64,000 nt of DNA from JACVRW01 sp963813495 (GTDB lineage Bacteria; Actinomycetota; Thermoleophilia; Solirubrobacterales; Thermoleophilaceae). This document shows, in pieces, positions 27,878 through 36,917 of the stretch. The DNA is taken from the NCBI GenBank assembly GCA_963813495.1, contig CAWEZC010000011.1:558001-622000 (forward strand), given 5' to 3'. A program made the translations under genes and the position numbers. The notes under the pieces are model-generated. The model saw nothing but the letters and a program-made list of their open reading frames with translations. It ran no database searches and was not told where the DNA came from. The first letter of the stretch is position 1. Each line of letters begins with the position of its first letter.

Positions 27878-27902
27878 TTGTAAAGAGAGCAGTTGTAAAG
27901 AG
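27878..27902. repeat. Direct repeat TTGTAAAGAG upstream of the envelope operon
   Basis: Two exact copies of TTGTAAAGAG at 27878-27887 and 27893-27902, start-to-start 15 bases, end 14 bases before the ATG of the peptidoglycan-binding gene. The stretch is conspicuously AT-rich for this genome. It could be a binding site for a regulator such as the LuxR protein encoded next, or a promoter element. The rest of the 226-base gap shows nothing else I can name. Confidence 0.4.
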
Positions 27903-27916
27903 CACCGGACCCCGTA

Positions 27917-28822
27917 ATGCCCCTGCCTTCCTGGCCCTCAACCCGAGTTTCAACGTCACGGGCAATCGTGCTCGTCGCTGCGCTGATTGGCGCCGCGTCA
28001 CTGCTATGCCTGCCGTCCACGAGTTCCGCCGCAGACCACACCGCCGAAGGCGGTGAGCAGACCGAGCGGGGCGGTCCCTCCAGGGCCGCCCTCATCTCCG
28101 CAGGTCGGCTCGCCCGCGGCGCAGGGTATGGGGTTCCAGGTGGCTCGATGCCGGTGCGCGTGCTCCAGCAGCGCCTGCGCCGGCTGGGCTTCGAGCCCGG
28201 GCCCGTCGATGGCATCTTCGGTCCGCTGACCCAGGGCGCCGTTCTGCGCCTGCAGGCAGCGCACGGGCTCGTGGCCGACGGCATCGTGGGCCCGCGTACG
28301 AAGGAGCCCTTGCTCGCCCGGCCGCTGAACCGGCCCGCCGGGCGGGAGGCCTCGGGTAGGTCCGAGCCAGCGGGCCGTGTGCACGCCGGTCAGGAGCGGG
28401 AAGCGTCGAAGCGTCCCGCGCCCGACCGGCCCGCGGCCGCTGTCACGCCGCCGCCGGACCCAGAGCCGAGTCGCTCAATTGCGAGTCAGGCGCGGGCTGA
28501 GCCCCAGTCCGACGACGGCCCGTCCGTCGGGCTGGCGGCAGGGCTCGGCGCGCTAGCGATGGCCCTCTTGCTCGGTGGGGTGTGGGTGCTCACCAGCGGG
28601 CGCCGCTCCGGCCAGGCCGGCGGCGCCCGCGCCGAGCAACACCCGGCCTTCGAGCGCCGGCTCCATGCGGGCATGCTGTGCGCTGCGCTGCTTGCGGTGT
28701 TTGCCGTCGGGGCGGCCGCGGGCGCCCTGTTTGCCACGCACGCAGCGGACGGGGAGCGCGCGTCGGGCGACGACGCCAACGCCGCGCTCGTTCCTGCCGC
28801 CGACAGGGCGAAGCAACGGTGA
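27917..28822 (+). CDS. Peptidoglycan-binding domain membrane protein
   Basis: 301 residues. A signal-like hydrophobic segment at about 15-37, then a PG_binding_1 domain at about 72-133 (MPVRVLQQRLRRLGFEPGP, VDGIFGPLTQGAVLRLQ, VADGIVGPRT). A Pro/Ala/Arg-rich linker and two membrane segments near the C-terminus (LGALAMALLLGGVWVLT and MLCAALLAVFAVGAAAGAL) follow. The domain usually binds cell-wall glycan, so the protein probably tethers the membrane to the wall. Its stop overlaps the GTG of the following LuxR gene by four bases, suggesting the pair senses and responds to envelope state (inference). Confidence 0.82.
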   Translation: MPLPSWPSTRVSTSRAIVLVAALIGAASLLCLPSTSSAADHTAEGGEQTERGGPSRAALISAGRLARGAGYGVPGGSMPVRVLQQRLRRLGFEPGPVDGIFGPLTQGAVLRLQAAHGLVADGIVGPRTKEPLLARPLNRPAGREASGRSEPAGRVHAGQEREASKRPAPDRPAAAVTPPPDPEPSRSIASQARAEPQSDDGPSVGLAAGLGALAMALLLGGVWVLTSGRRSGQAGGARAEQHPAFERRLHAGMLCAALLAVFAVGAAAGALFATHAADGERASGDDANAALVPAADRAKQR

Positions 28823-29718
28823 GCACGCCGGTCCCTCAGCCTCTGCAGGCACCGCCCGGCTTCGGCGGCGCCGTCGCGCTGGCGGGGATCGGGCCTGCGC
28901 TCCGCAGCCTGCGACCGACGAGCTCCCGCGCTGCGCTGTTTCGCCAGGCCGCGCGCGGGCTGTGCGACGACGCCGGTTTCGCACGCGTCGCCGTCTTCAG
29001 CGTCCGCGACCACGCGCTGAGGCCGGAGAGCGTATGCGCACGCGGCGACCTCGAGGGAGGCGATCGCCTCTGGCTCCGCGTGGCCGGCAAGACGGTGCGG
29101 CTCGGCCCGTGGCTGCACGAATCCGAGGTCCTCCGGCGCCACACGGTGGTGCTGGTGGCGGACGCACCGGGTGACTCTCGCGCGCTGGCCCTGCTGCCCG
29201 GCTCGCACTCCTACGTGATCGCACCGATCACGTGCCAGGCCGAGGCCATTGCTCTGATCCATGCCGACCACGGCGGCGCCGGGCCGCCGGTGACCGAGCT
29301 GGATCGCGCGGCCCTGTCGGCTTTCAGCGAGGGGCTGAGCTACGCACTCGAGCGCTGCACGCTCGAGGAGCGCGTGCGTCGTCATTCGGAGTGGATGCTC
29401 GCTCTCGCCCGCTCAACCGAGGCGAGCGTCGCAGACCTCTTCGACCCCGCCGCCGAGCTCCTTCCGCCCGTGCGCCCGATCTCGGGCGAGCGGCCTCGCA
29501 GTGTGCCGGAGCGGGGGCGTCTCGAGATGCTCACGCCACGCGAGCACGAGGTGCTGGCCATGCTCGCCGACGGAGGGACGAACGCGCGAATAGCCGAGCG
29601 GCTCGTGGTGTCCGAGGACACCGTCAAGACGCACGTCAAGCACATCCTGCGCAAGCTCGGGGTGCATAACCGCTCCCAGGCGGTGTCGCGTTACTTTCGC
29701 GCGCCGGGCGCCAGTTAA
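28819..29718 (+). CDS. LuxR-family regulator with GAF-like sensor domain
   Basis: 299 residues from the GTG at 28819, overlapping the upstream stop (GTGA). The N-terminal 200 residues look like a GAF-type sensor (RVAVFSVRDHALRPESV, VIAPITCQAEAIALIHADH). The C-terminal LuxR helix-turn-helix is clear (MLTPREHEVLAMLADG, NARIAERLVVSEDTVKTHVK, HILRKLGVHNRSQAV). It probably regulates the adjacent envelope operon. The longer open frame upstream of 28819 is a shadow of the peptidoglycan-binding gene. Confidence 0.88.
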   Translation: MSTPVPQPLQAPPGFGGAVALAGIGPALRSLRPTSSRAALFRQAARGLCDDAGFARVAVFSVRDHALRPESVCARGDLEGGDRLWLRVAGKTVRLGPWLHESEVLRRHTVVLVADAPGDSRALALLPGSHSYVIAPITCQAEAIALIHADHGGAGPPVTELDRAALSAFSEGLSYALERCTLEERVRRHSEWMLALARSTEASVADLFDPAAELLPPVRPISGERPRSVPERGRLEMLTPREHEVLAMLADGGTNARIAERLVVSEDTVKTHVKHILRKLGVHNRSQAVSRYFRAPGAS

Positions 29719-29843
29719 CAGGTGAGCAAGATGCCCCCTTTGGGGAAGAAGGATCACCCCTTCGTCGGACGCGACTGCAAGGGCCCGGATCTAGGCTCGC
29801 GACGGTACGGCCTCGCGCGCATTTTCCCCAGGAGAACGGGTCG

Positions 29844-32108
29844 GTGAAAACGAGCATCGTCACGGCGGACAGACAGGTCTCGCAGCCGATTCGCACGGAG
29901 CGCGAGCCCGCCCAGCCGCTGCTGTCGATCGTCGTTCCGACCAAGAACGAGATCGGGAACGTCGCGGAGCTGATCGAGCGGCTGGAAACGGTGCTCCCGA
30001 CCCTCGAGATGGAGATCGTCTTCGTCGATGCCAGCAGTGACGGCACCGCCGAGTTCATCGAGCAGGCGGCGGCCGGTTGCCAGCGCGAGGTGGTGCTCCT
30101 GCATCAGACGCGCGACCGCCGGCGCAGTGGGCTCGGCGCCGGCGTAGTCCAGGGCATGCGCGCCGCACGCGGCGCCTGGGTCTGTGTCATGGACGCCGAC
30201 CTTCAGCATCCGCCGGAGCTGATCGCGGCGCTGCTCGAGCAGGCCGAGTCACGCGAGCTCGACCTCGTCGTGGCGAGCCGATACTGCGACGAGGGCAGCG
30301 CCGCCAGCCTCGGCTGGACGCGAGCCATGGCCTCCCGGTCCACCACCTCGGCGGCGCGGCTCTTGTTTCCGCACCGCCTCCGCGATGTGCAGGATCCGAT
30401 GAGCGGGTTCTTCCTCGTGCGCCGTACGGCCATCGATCCGGAGGCGCTTCGGCCGCGCGGGTTCAAGATCCTGCTCGAGCTGCTGATCCGCAATCCGGGG
30501 CTGCGCTCCGGAGAGGTGTCCTTCACCTTCGGGGAGCGGCGCGCGGGCCGAAGCAAGGCGACGATTCGTGAGGGCCTTCGCTACCTCTCCCTCCTCGCGC
30601 GGCTGCGCTTTGCCCGCTTCGGGCTGGTCGGACTCTCGGGCCTGGTCGTCAACACGCTCCTTCTGGCCGCCCTCACCGACGTGGTCGGTCTCTTCTACGT
30701 CGTCTCCGCGGTGATCGCCACCCAGGGCTCTACGTTGTGGAACTTCTGCCTCACCGAGCGCTGGGTCTTCGCCGATCGCGAGCACCGGCGCGGCCTGGGA
30801 GCGCGGATGGGCCTGTTCTTCCTCATGAACAACGCGGCGCTGGCGCTCCGGGGCCCGCTGCTCGTGCTGCTGACGTCCGGGCTCGGCGTCCACTACGTGC
30901 TCTCCAATCTGATCTCGCTGCTGGCACTCACGCTCGCGCGCTTCGCCCTGGCCGATACATGGATCTGGGCGAAGGCTCCCCCCGGCGACGCGCCCGCTGC
31001 GTCCAGCTACGACATCCACGGCATCGTCAGTGTCATGTCGGACACCCGGCTGCCCGAGCTCGAGCGCTTCCGGGTAGGCGGCCTCATCGGCGAGCCGGAC
31101 ATCCGGGTGCGCGTGGGCGCGGTGAACGGCAACGGCAGCCCCGGCGTTCACTACCACGAGGGTCCCGGCCGTCTCGGGTTCTCGGTCGCGGTGGCCTTCG
31201 GCGACCGCATCGAGGCCACGGCGTCGCCGCTCCTGCGGCGCTCTCCGCACGTGCTCTACACGAACGTCGTGGAGCCGATTCTGCGCTGGACCTTCGCGGA
31301 GCGCGGCTACGCGCTCGTGCACGCGGCCTGCTTCGCGTCCGGGGAGGACGCCTTCCTGCTCACCGCCAGGACCGACACCGGCAAGACCACCACCAGCCTG
31401 AGGATGCTCGACGCCCATCCCTACTCGTTCCTCTCCGACGACCTCACGCTGGTCACCCCGGCGGGACGCGTGCTCACATACCCGAAGCCGCTGACGATCA
31501 GCCGGCACACCCTGACTGCGGTCAAGACCCCTCTGCTGACGCGCCGGGAACGCATCGGCCTGATCGTCCAGAGCCGCCTGCACTCACGTTCGGGCCGGCG
31601 CTTCGCCCTGATCCTCGCGCGCACCCACCTGCCTGCCGCGACGATCAACGCGCTCGTCCAGATGCTGGTCCCTCCGCCGAAGTACCACGTGGAGCGGCTC
31701 GTACCCGATGTCGAGGTGGCCCCCGAGGCGCAGCTTGCCGGGCTGGTGGTCATCGAGCGTGGAGGCGAGGGAACCGCGATCCTCGACGAGCGCGCGGCTC
31801 TCGACACGCTGATGCGCAACTGCGAGGACGCCTACGGCTTCCCTCCCTACGCGGCGATCGAGGAGTCACTTCACAGCCGTAACGGGCACGACCTCAGAGA
31901 GGTGGAGCGCACGATCGTGGCCGGCGCGCTCAGAGGTCTCCCGGCTGCCGTGATGCGCAGCGAGACGATGGACTGGTGGCGGCGCCTGCCCGAGCTCGTG
32001 AGCGGCTGGACCCGGCCGGCACACACGGAGGGGACGACCCTGCAGGCTCCGCACGTCCTGATCGGACGAAACGGCGGGGGCGCGAATGGGTCGTCTCCAG
32101 ACGCTTAG
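29844..32108 (+). CDS. Three-domain fusion: GT2 glycosyltransferase, GtrA-like membrane domain, HprK-like kinase domain
   Basis: 754 residues from the GTG at 29844, preceded by AGGAGA. Residues 25-250 are a dolichol-phosphate-mannose-synthase-type GT2 (LSIVVPTKNEIGNVAELIE; DADLQHPPEL with Asp117/119; GFFLVRRTAI). Residues 255-375 are a four-helix GtrA-like domain (FARFGLVGLSGLVVNTLLL; NFCLTERWVFADR). From about 400 on there is a soluble domain with P-loop ARTDTGKTT (508-516) like HPr kinase/phosphorylase-type proteins. GT2-GtrA enzymes load sugars onto a polyprenyl phosphate; the kinase-like domain may act on a sugar, lipid or protein, unknown. It overlaps the GT39 gene by 23 bases. Confidence 0.85.
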   Translation: MKTSIVTADRQVSQPIRTEREPAQPLLSIVVPTKNEIGNVAELIERLETVLPTLEMEIVFVDASSDGTAEFIEQAAAGCQREVVLLHQTRDRRRSGLGAGVVQGMRAARGAWVCVMDADLQHPPELIAALLEQAESRELDLVVASRYCDEGSAASLGWTRAMASRSTTSAARLLFPHRLRDVQDPMSGFFLVRRTAIDPEALRPRGFKILLELLIRNPGLRSGEVSFTFGERRAGRSKATIREGLRYLSLLARLRFARFGLVGLSGLVVNTLLLAALTDVVGLFYVVSAVIATQGSTLWNFCLTERWVFADREHRRGLGARMGLFFLMNNAALALRGPLLVLLTSGLGVHYVLSNLISLLALTLARFALADTWIWAKAPPGDAPAASSYDIHGIVSVMSDTRLPELERFRVGGLIGEPDIRVRVGAVNGNGSPGVHYHEGPGRLGFSVAVAFGDRIEATASPLLRRSPHVLYTNVVEPILRWTFAERGYALVHAACFASGEDAFLLTARTDTGKTTTSLRMLDAHPYSFLSDDLTLVTPAGRVLTYPKPLTISRHTLTAVKTPLLTRRERIGLIVQSRLHSRSGRRFALILARTHLPAATINALVQMLVPPPKYHVERLVPDVEVAPEAQLAGLVVIERGGEGTAILDERAALDTLMRNCEDAYGFPPYAAIEESLHSRNGHDLREVERTIVAGALRGLPAAVMRSETMDWWRRLPELVSGWTRPAHTEGTTLQAPHVLIGRNGGGANGSSPDA

Positions 32109-33651
32109 CCCGGCAGCGCCCGCCGCTCATGTGCGCCGGACCAGACAGCCGGCGTGGCTGCGCGACAGGGCATCGCTCGGCCACCTCCCCACTGGCGCCT
32201 GGCTGGGGCTGATTCTCGCCGCCGCGGCGGTGGTGCGGGTCTGGCAACTCAACGACACCGGCTTCAACAGCGATGAAGCGGTCTACGCCGGTCAAGCCGC
32301 TGCCATCGCCGACCACCCTCAGCTCGCCGAGTTCTTCCCGGTCTTCCGGGCGCACCCGCTGCTCTTCCAGACGGTGCTTTCGCTCGGCTTTCAGCTTCAT
32401 CTGGGCGAAGGCTTCGAGCGGGTCACCGTCGCGGTCATCGGCGTCGCCACCGTCTACCTCGTCTACGAGCTCGGGAGGTTGCTCTACGGCCCTAGAGCGG
32501 GCCTGGTCGCCGCGCTGCTGATCGCCCTGATGCCTTACCACGTGGTGGTCACGCGCCAGGTGCTGCTGGACGGGCCGATGTTGCTCTTCGCCACGCTCAC
32601 GGTGCTGCTGCTGGTTCGCTTCGTGCTCAGTGGCCGGCCGGTTTGGCTCTACGGCACGGGCGCCGCGATGGGTCTGACCTTCCTGTCCAAGGAGACCAGC
32701 ATCGTCCTGCTCGGCGCGATCTATGCCTTCCTGGCGTTGACGCCCGAGCTGCGCGTGCGGCTCCGCGACCTCGCCATCTCCCTGGGGGTGATGGCGCTCG
32801 TGATCGCGCCGTTCCCGCTCACCCTGATGCTGGCCGGGCGGACAGGGACGGGGGAGAGCTATTTGACCTGGCAGCTGTTCAGGCGCCCCAACCACGACTG
32901 GCTCTTCTATCCGACGACGGTGCCGCAGGCGATCGGGCCGCTGGTGCTGGTAGCGGCCGTGGCGGGACTCTGGCTGCTGCGGCGCGAGGCTTCCTGGAGG
33001 GAGACACTGCTCCTGTCCTGGATCGCTGTTCCGGTGGTCTTCTTCTGTCTCTGGCCGGTCAAGGGCTTCCAGTACCTGCTTCCGGCGGCCCCTCCGCTCG
33101 CGCTCCTCGCCGGCCGCGCACTCACGCGGCTGCCTTCCCCGCGTGCCCGGACCCTGCAGGCCCTGGCCGCGACGATCGTCGCGCTCAGCGTGCTCATCCC
33201 CACCTGGCAGCGCATCGGAGGTGCGAGGCCCGAGACCTTCCTAGCCGGGTCCGGTGGGCTTCCCGGTGGGCGCGAGGCCGGCAATTGGATCAAGCAGAGC
33301 GTCCCGCGCGGTGCCGCCTTCATGACGATCGGGCCCTCGATGGCCAACCTCGTGCAGTACTACGGCCACCGCAAGGCGTACGGGCTCTCGGTCAGCCCGA
33401 ATCCGCTCAACCGCAACCCGTCCTACGAGCCGCTGGTGAACCCCGATCGAGCGTTACGCGAGAGCGAGCTCCAGTACATCGTCTGGGACACCTTCTCGGC
33501 CACCCGGTCGCCGAGCTTCTCCGAGAAGCTGCTGGGCTATGCGGACCGCTACGACGGCCGGGTCGTCCACACCGAGGTGCTGCCGGCCCGGACCGCGCTG
33601 GGCGAGAGCGCGGACCGGCCGGCCATCGTGGTCTTCGAGGTGCGGCCGTGA
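32086..33651 (+). CDS. GT39/ArnT-like polyprenyl-phosphate mannosyltransferase
   Basis: 521 residues with about ten membrane helices. The first extracytoplasmic loop carries NDTGFNSDEAVYAGQA, with the acidic residues used by PMT/ArnT-type transferases, followed by VTRQVLLDGPML. The C-terminal soluble part (GREAGNWIKQSVPRGA...) is typical of GT-C family members of this kind. It would use the polyprenyl-phosphate sugar made by the preceding GT2 to glycosylate a lipid, protein or wall polymer outside the membrane (inference). It begins inside the preceding gene and ends in a 4-base overlap with the next. Confidence 0.85.
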   Translation: MGRLQTLSPAAPAAHVRRTRQPAWLRDRASLGHLPTGAWLGLILAAAAVVRVWQLNDTGFNSDEAVYAGQAAAIADHPQLAEFFPVFRAHPLLFQTVLSLGFQLHLGEGFERVTVAVIGVATVYLVYELGRLLYGPRAGLVAALLIALMPYHVVVTRQVLLDGPMLLFATLTVLLLVRFVLSGRPVWLYGTGAAMGLTFLSKETSIVLLGAIYAFLALTPELRVRLRDLAISLGVMALVIAPFPLTLMLAGRTGTGESYLTWQLFRRPNHDWLFYPTTVPQAIGPLVLVAAVAGLWLLRREASWRETLLLSWIAVPVVFFCLWPVKGFQYLLPAAPPLALLAGRALTRLPSPRARTLQALAATIVALSVLIPTWQRIGGARPETFLAGSGGLPGGREAGNWIKQSVPRGAAFMTIGPSMANLVQYYGHRKAYGLSVSPNPLNRNPSYEPLVNPDRALRESELQYIVWDTFSATRSPSFSEKLLGYADRYDGRVVHTEVLPARTALGESADRPAIVVFEVRP

Positions 33652-36600
33652 GAAGGGCCGCGGCGCTCGCGTCGGTCCTCGCCTGCCTGGTGGCCGGTCC
33701 GGCGGCAGCGAAGAGCACTCCGGCGACTCCCGTCGAGCACTTCGTCGTGCTGATGCAGGAGAACCACTCATTCGACAACCTCTTCGGCACCTACCCGGGC
33801 GCCGACGGGATCCCGCGCGACACCTGCATGCCCGTCGGGCGCCGACGGCAGCCCTGCGTGCGGCCGTTCCATCTCGGCGACCGCCCAGCCCCCGACCTCG
33901 GTCATGACCGCAGGATCCACCGGCTTCAGTACGCAGGGGGACGGATGGACGGCTTCGTCCGCGCCGCCTCGGCGGACCGCCAGACCGTCGAGCGCTCGGT
34001 GATGGGCTACTACGACGGCCGCGACCTGCCCTTCTACTGGAACGTGGCCGACGAGTACGTGCTGTTCGACCGCTTCTTCGCCGGCACGCGCGCAGGGAGC
34101 GTGGCCAGCCACATGCTCTGGGTGGCCGGAACGCCGGGCCGCGCAGACGGAGGCGTCCAGAACCGGCCCACGATCTTCGACCGGCTCGAGGAACGCGGGA
34201 TCTCGTGGAAGTTCTACGTGGAGGACTACGACCCGCGCGAGACCACGCAGGCGGTGCGGGTGCCGCTGCTGCGCATGCCGCGATACGTCCGCGATGCGCG
34301 GCTCCTCAGCCACATCGTCGACCTCGACGAGTACTACGAGGACCTGCGCGCCGACCGGCTGCCGGCGGTCGCCTACATCGCCCCGGCCGGCTCGAGTCGA
34401 GCATCCACCGGGACGGATCGGAGCGGGAGAGGACCTCGTCAGGAGGTTGATCGGCGCGCTGTCGATGAGCAGCGCCTGGGACAGCTCGGCGTTCATGTGG
34501 ACCTACGACGAGCCCGGCGGATGGTTCGACCACGTGCCGCCTCCGGGGGGCGCCGCCGGTCGGTACGGGCTGCGCGTCCCGGCGCTGCTGGTCAGCCCCT
34601 ACGCCCGCCGGGGCCACGTGGACAGCACGCTGCTCGACACCACCTCGATCCTTCGCTTCATCGAGGACAACTGGCAGCTCCGGCCGCTCCCGCAGCGCGA
34701 CGCACGGGCCGGGAGCTTCGCCGGAGCCCTCGACTTCTCGCGGCCGGCACGTGAGCCGAGCCTGCTCAGCGGCGGACGCGGCGCCGGAGGCCCGGCTTCG
34801 GTGCGCCGCTGGGTGATCTACCTCGGTTACGGGGCGGCCCTCGTGCTCGCCGCCGCTCTGATCGGCTGGGCGGCTCTGCGCCGGCCGCTGGTGACAGCGC
34901 CGGTAGTCGCTCTGGCGGTCGTGGCAGCGGCCGCGCCGGCCGGTGCGCAGGCCGCCGAGCGCAGCGAGCTGCCTTCCGCCATCCGCACCGTTCCGGCGGT
35001 GCCGGGCATGCGCTTCGAGGCCGCCGGTCAGCGCTTCGTGGCCGACAGCCAGGGGCGGGTGGCGCTTCGGCGCGCCGTGCGCGGCGCCGCGCCGGGCTCC
35101 CTGCGCGCGCTCGACACGTTGGTCGCACCGGGAGTGAGGGCCCGATTCGACCGTTGGTACGGGGGGCATCGGATCGCCGCGGTCAAGCTCTACCACCGGG
35201 TGACCGCGAGCTTCGTCGACCCGAGCGGTGACGCGGTCGATCCGGGTGTGGTGTCCTCCGTGGTGCTCCGAGGCAGCGACGGCGGCCGGCACGAGCTGGC
35301 CGGCGAGAGGTCCCTGTGGCTTCAGGGCAACCGGGTGGTCCCGGAGAGCCAGGGCACGACTTCGACCAAGCTCCATTACGCGGCGGAGAAGGTGCTCGTG
35401 GCCGGCTCGAATGTCGTCCATCGGGGCCAGCAGCGTTTCTTCCCGGCGGAGAGGCCGGCGATGCAGATACGGCTGTTGTTGTTCGCCGTCCGGGTTACGG
35501 CTCGCGACGCCCTGCTGGGCTTCCCCATCGGCTCCGCCGTCCGTCTGCAGTACCCCAACGGCGGCGAGCGGCGCGAGGCGCTCGGCCCGCGTGCCGAGCT
35601 GACGCTCACATCGCTGCCGCGGGGTGACTACCGCGTGGGCGTGGAGGCCCTCGGTGTCTCATCCTCGAGACCGGTGGCCCTCTCTCGCGACCAGGATGTG
35701 AGCCTGCGGGTGATCAGCTGGCTGGACGTCGCGGTGGTGCTGCTCGGGCTCGGCTCGGTCGCCCTCGCTCTGCTGTTCGCCAGGCGCCCTGCGGGCGTCC
35801 GCCGCGCCGGCGGCGTCTCAACCCTGCTCGTCGTCCTCGTGGCGGTCGCCATGGCCGGCGGGGCACCGGCTCGAGCGGCGGTTCCTCCCGACCCGGTGTT
35901 CGCCTACTACTACATCTGGTTCAACCAGGGTTCCTGGAACCGGGCCAAGGTCGACTATCCTCTGCTCGGGCGCTACTCGAGCGACGACCGTGACGTCATG
36001 CGCCGGCACGTCGAGTGGGCCAAGCGGGCCGGCGTCGACGGTTTCATCGTCAGCTGGAAGAGCACGCCGGTCCTGAATCGCCGCCTCAAGCGGCTTGCCG
36101 AGGTCGCTACCGCCGAGCACTTCAAGCTGCTCGTCATCTACCAGGGGCTCGACTTCGAGCGCGAGCCGCTCCCGGCCACACGTGTAGCGCACGATCTGGA
36201 TCTGTTCCGCAGTCACTATGCGGATTCACGCGCGTTCGACGTCTTCGCCAAGCCACTCGTCATCTGGTCCGGTACGCCCCGCTTCTCCCGCGCCGACCTG
36301 GCCCGCGTGACGCGGCGCGCGCGGCGGTCCCTCCTGGTCCTCGCGTCGGAGCGCAACGTGCGCGGCTATCGCCGCGTCGCCGATCTGGTGGACGGGAACG
36401 CCTACTACTGGGGCTCCGTCAATCCGGAGACCTATCCGGGCTATCCGAAAAAGCTCGCGGACATGGGTCGGGCGATCCGGGGGCAGGCCGGCCTGTGGAT
36501 CGCTCCGGCTGCCCCGGGCTTCGACGCGCGACTCGTCGGCGGGCGCAGTGTCGTGCGGCGCCGAGACGGTGCGACCCTGCGCGCCCAGCTGGACGCCGCG

Positions 36601-36915
36601 ACACAGTCGGGCCCGGATGCGGTCGGTCTGATCAGCTGGAACGAGTTCAGCGAGAACACGCATGTGGAGCCGAGCGAGCGCTACGGCCGGCGCTACCTCG
36701 ACGTGATCGCCGACGTCCGTGACGCAAGCCCCCCCGAGCTCCGCGACTTCGACTCGAGCGAGCCGGCTGCCACCGGGGTCAACTACGGCCTGCCGCTGCT
36801 CGGCGGTATTGCTCTGTTCCTGGCGGGGACCTTCCTGCTGCTCGTGCGTCGTGGCCAGCGGCGTCTCCCGCCCTCTCCTGACCTCAGTCATCAACACCAT
36901 GGAGGTGCTAGGTAG
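33648..36915 (+). pseudogene. Phospholipase C-like phosphoesterase / membrane / GH99-like multidomain protein, one frameshift
   Basis: A GTG at 33648 starts a signal peptide and a phosphoesterase domain of the phospholipase C/acid phosphatase family (EHFVVLMQENHSFDNLFGTY). The frame breaks near 34395 (AYIAPAGSS); one extra base restores EHPPGRIGAGEDLVRRLIGAL and MWTYDEPGGWFDHVPPP in the +1 frame. That frame then runs without a stop to 36915. It adds two membrane helices (about 34.81-34.95 kb), a beta-rich domain, two more hydrophobic segments (35.72-35.88 kb), a GH99-like module (35.89-36.74 kb) and a last helix before RRGQRR. The repaired product would be about 1089 residues. Internal start codons could split it; no stop does. 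It is fourth in the operon-like array. Confidence 0.7.
35880..36760 (+). other. GH99/GH71-like glycosidase module within the multidomain protein
   Basis: The segment beginning PDPVFAYYYIWFNQGSWNRA resembles the N-terminal strand of GH99 endo-mannosidase/GH99-like domains, followed by RHVEWAKRAGVDGFIVSWK, a LVIYQGLDFER strand and LISWNEFSENTHVEPSE, where the family places acidic residues. A signal-peptide-like hydrophobic stretch directly precedes it (35815-35880), so it might also be expressed or processed as a separate exported enzyme acting on mannose-containing glycans (inference). Confidence 0.6.
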
Positions 36916-36917
36916 CC

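Noticed and set aside
30249..31583. 444-residue minus-strand open frame opposite the GT2-GtrA-kinase gene
   Set aside because: Repetitive Glu/Gln/Arg/Gly composition without motifs. The plus strand carries GT2, GtrA and P-loop motifs.
34801..35880. Separate gene start between the PLC-like and GH99-like domains
   Set aside because: Several in-frame GTG/ATG codons and signal-like segments exist, but no stop codon separates the domains, so a split could not be supported.
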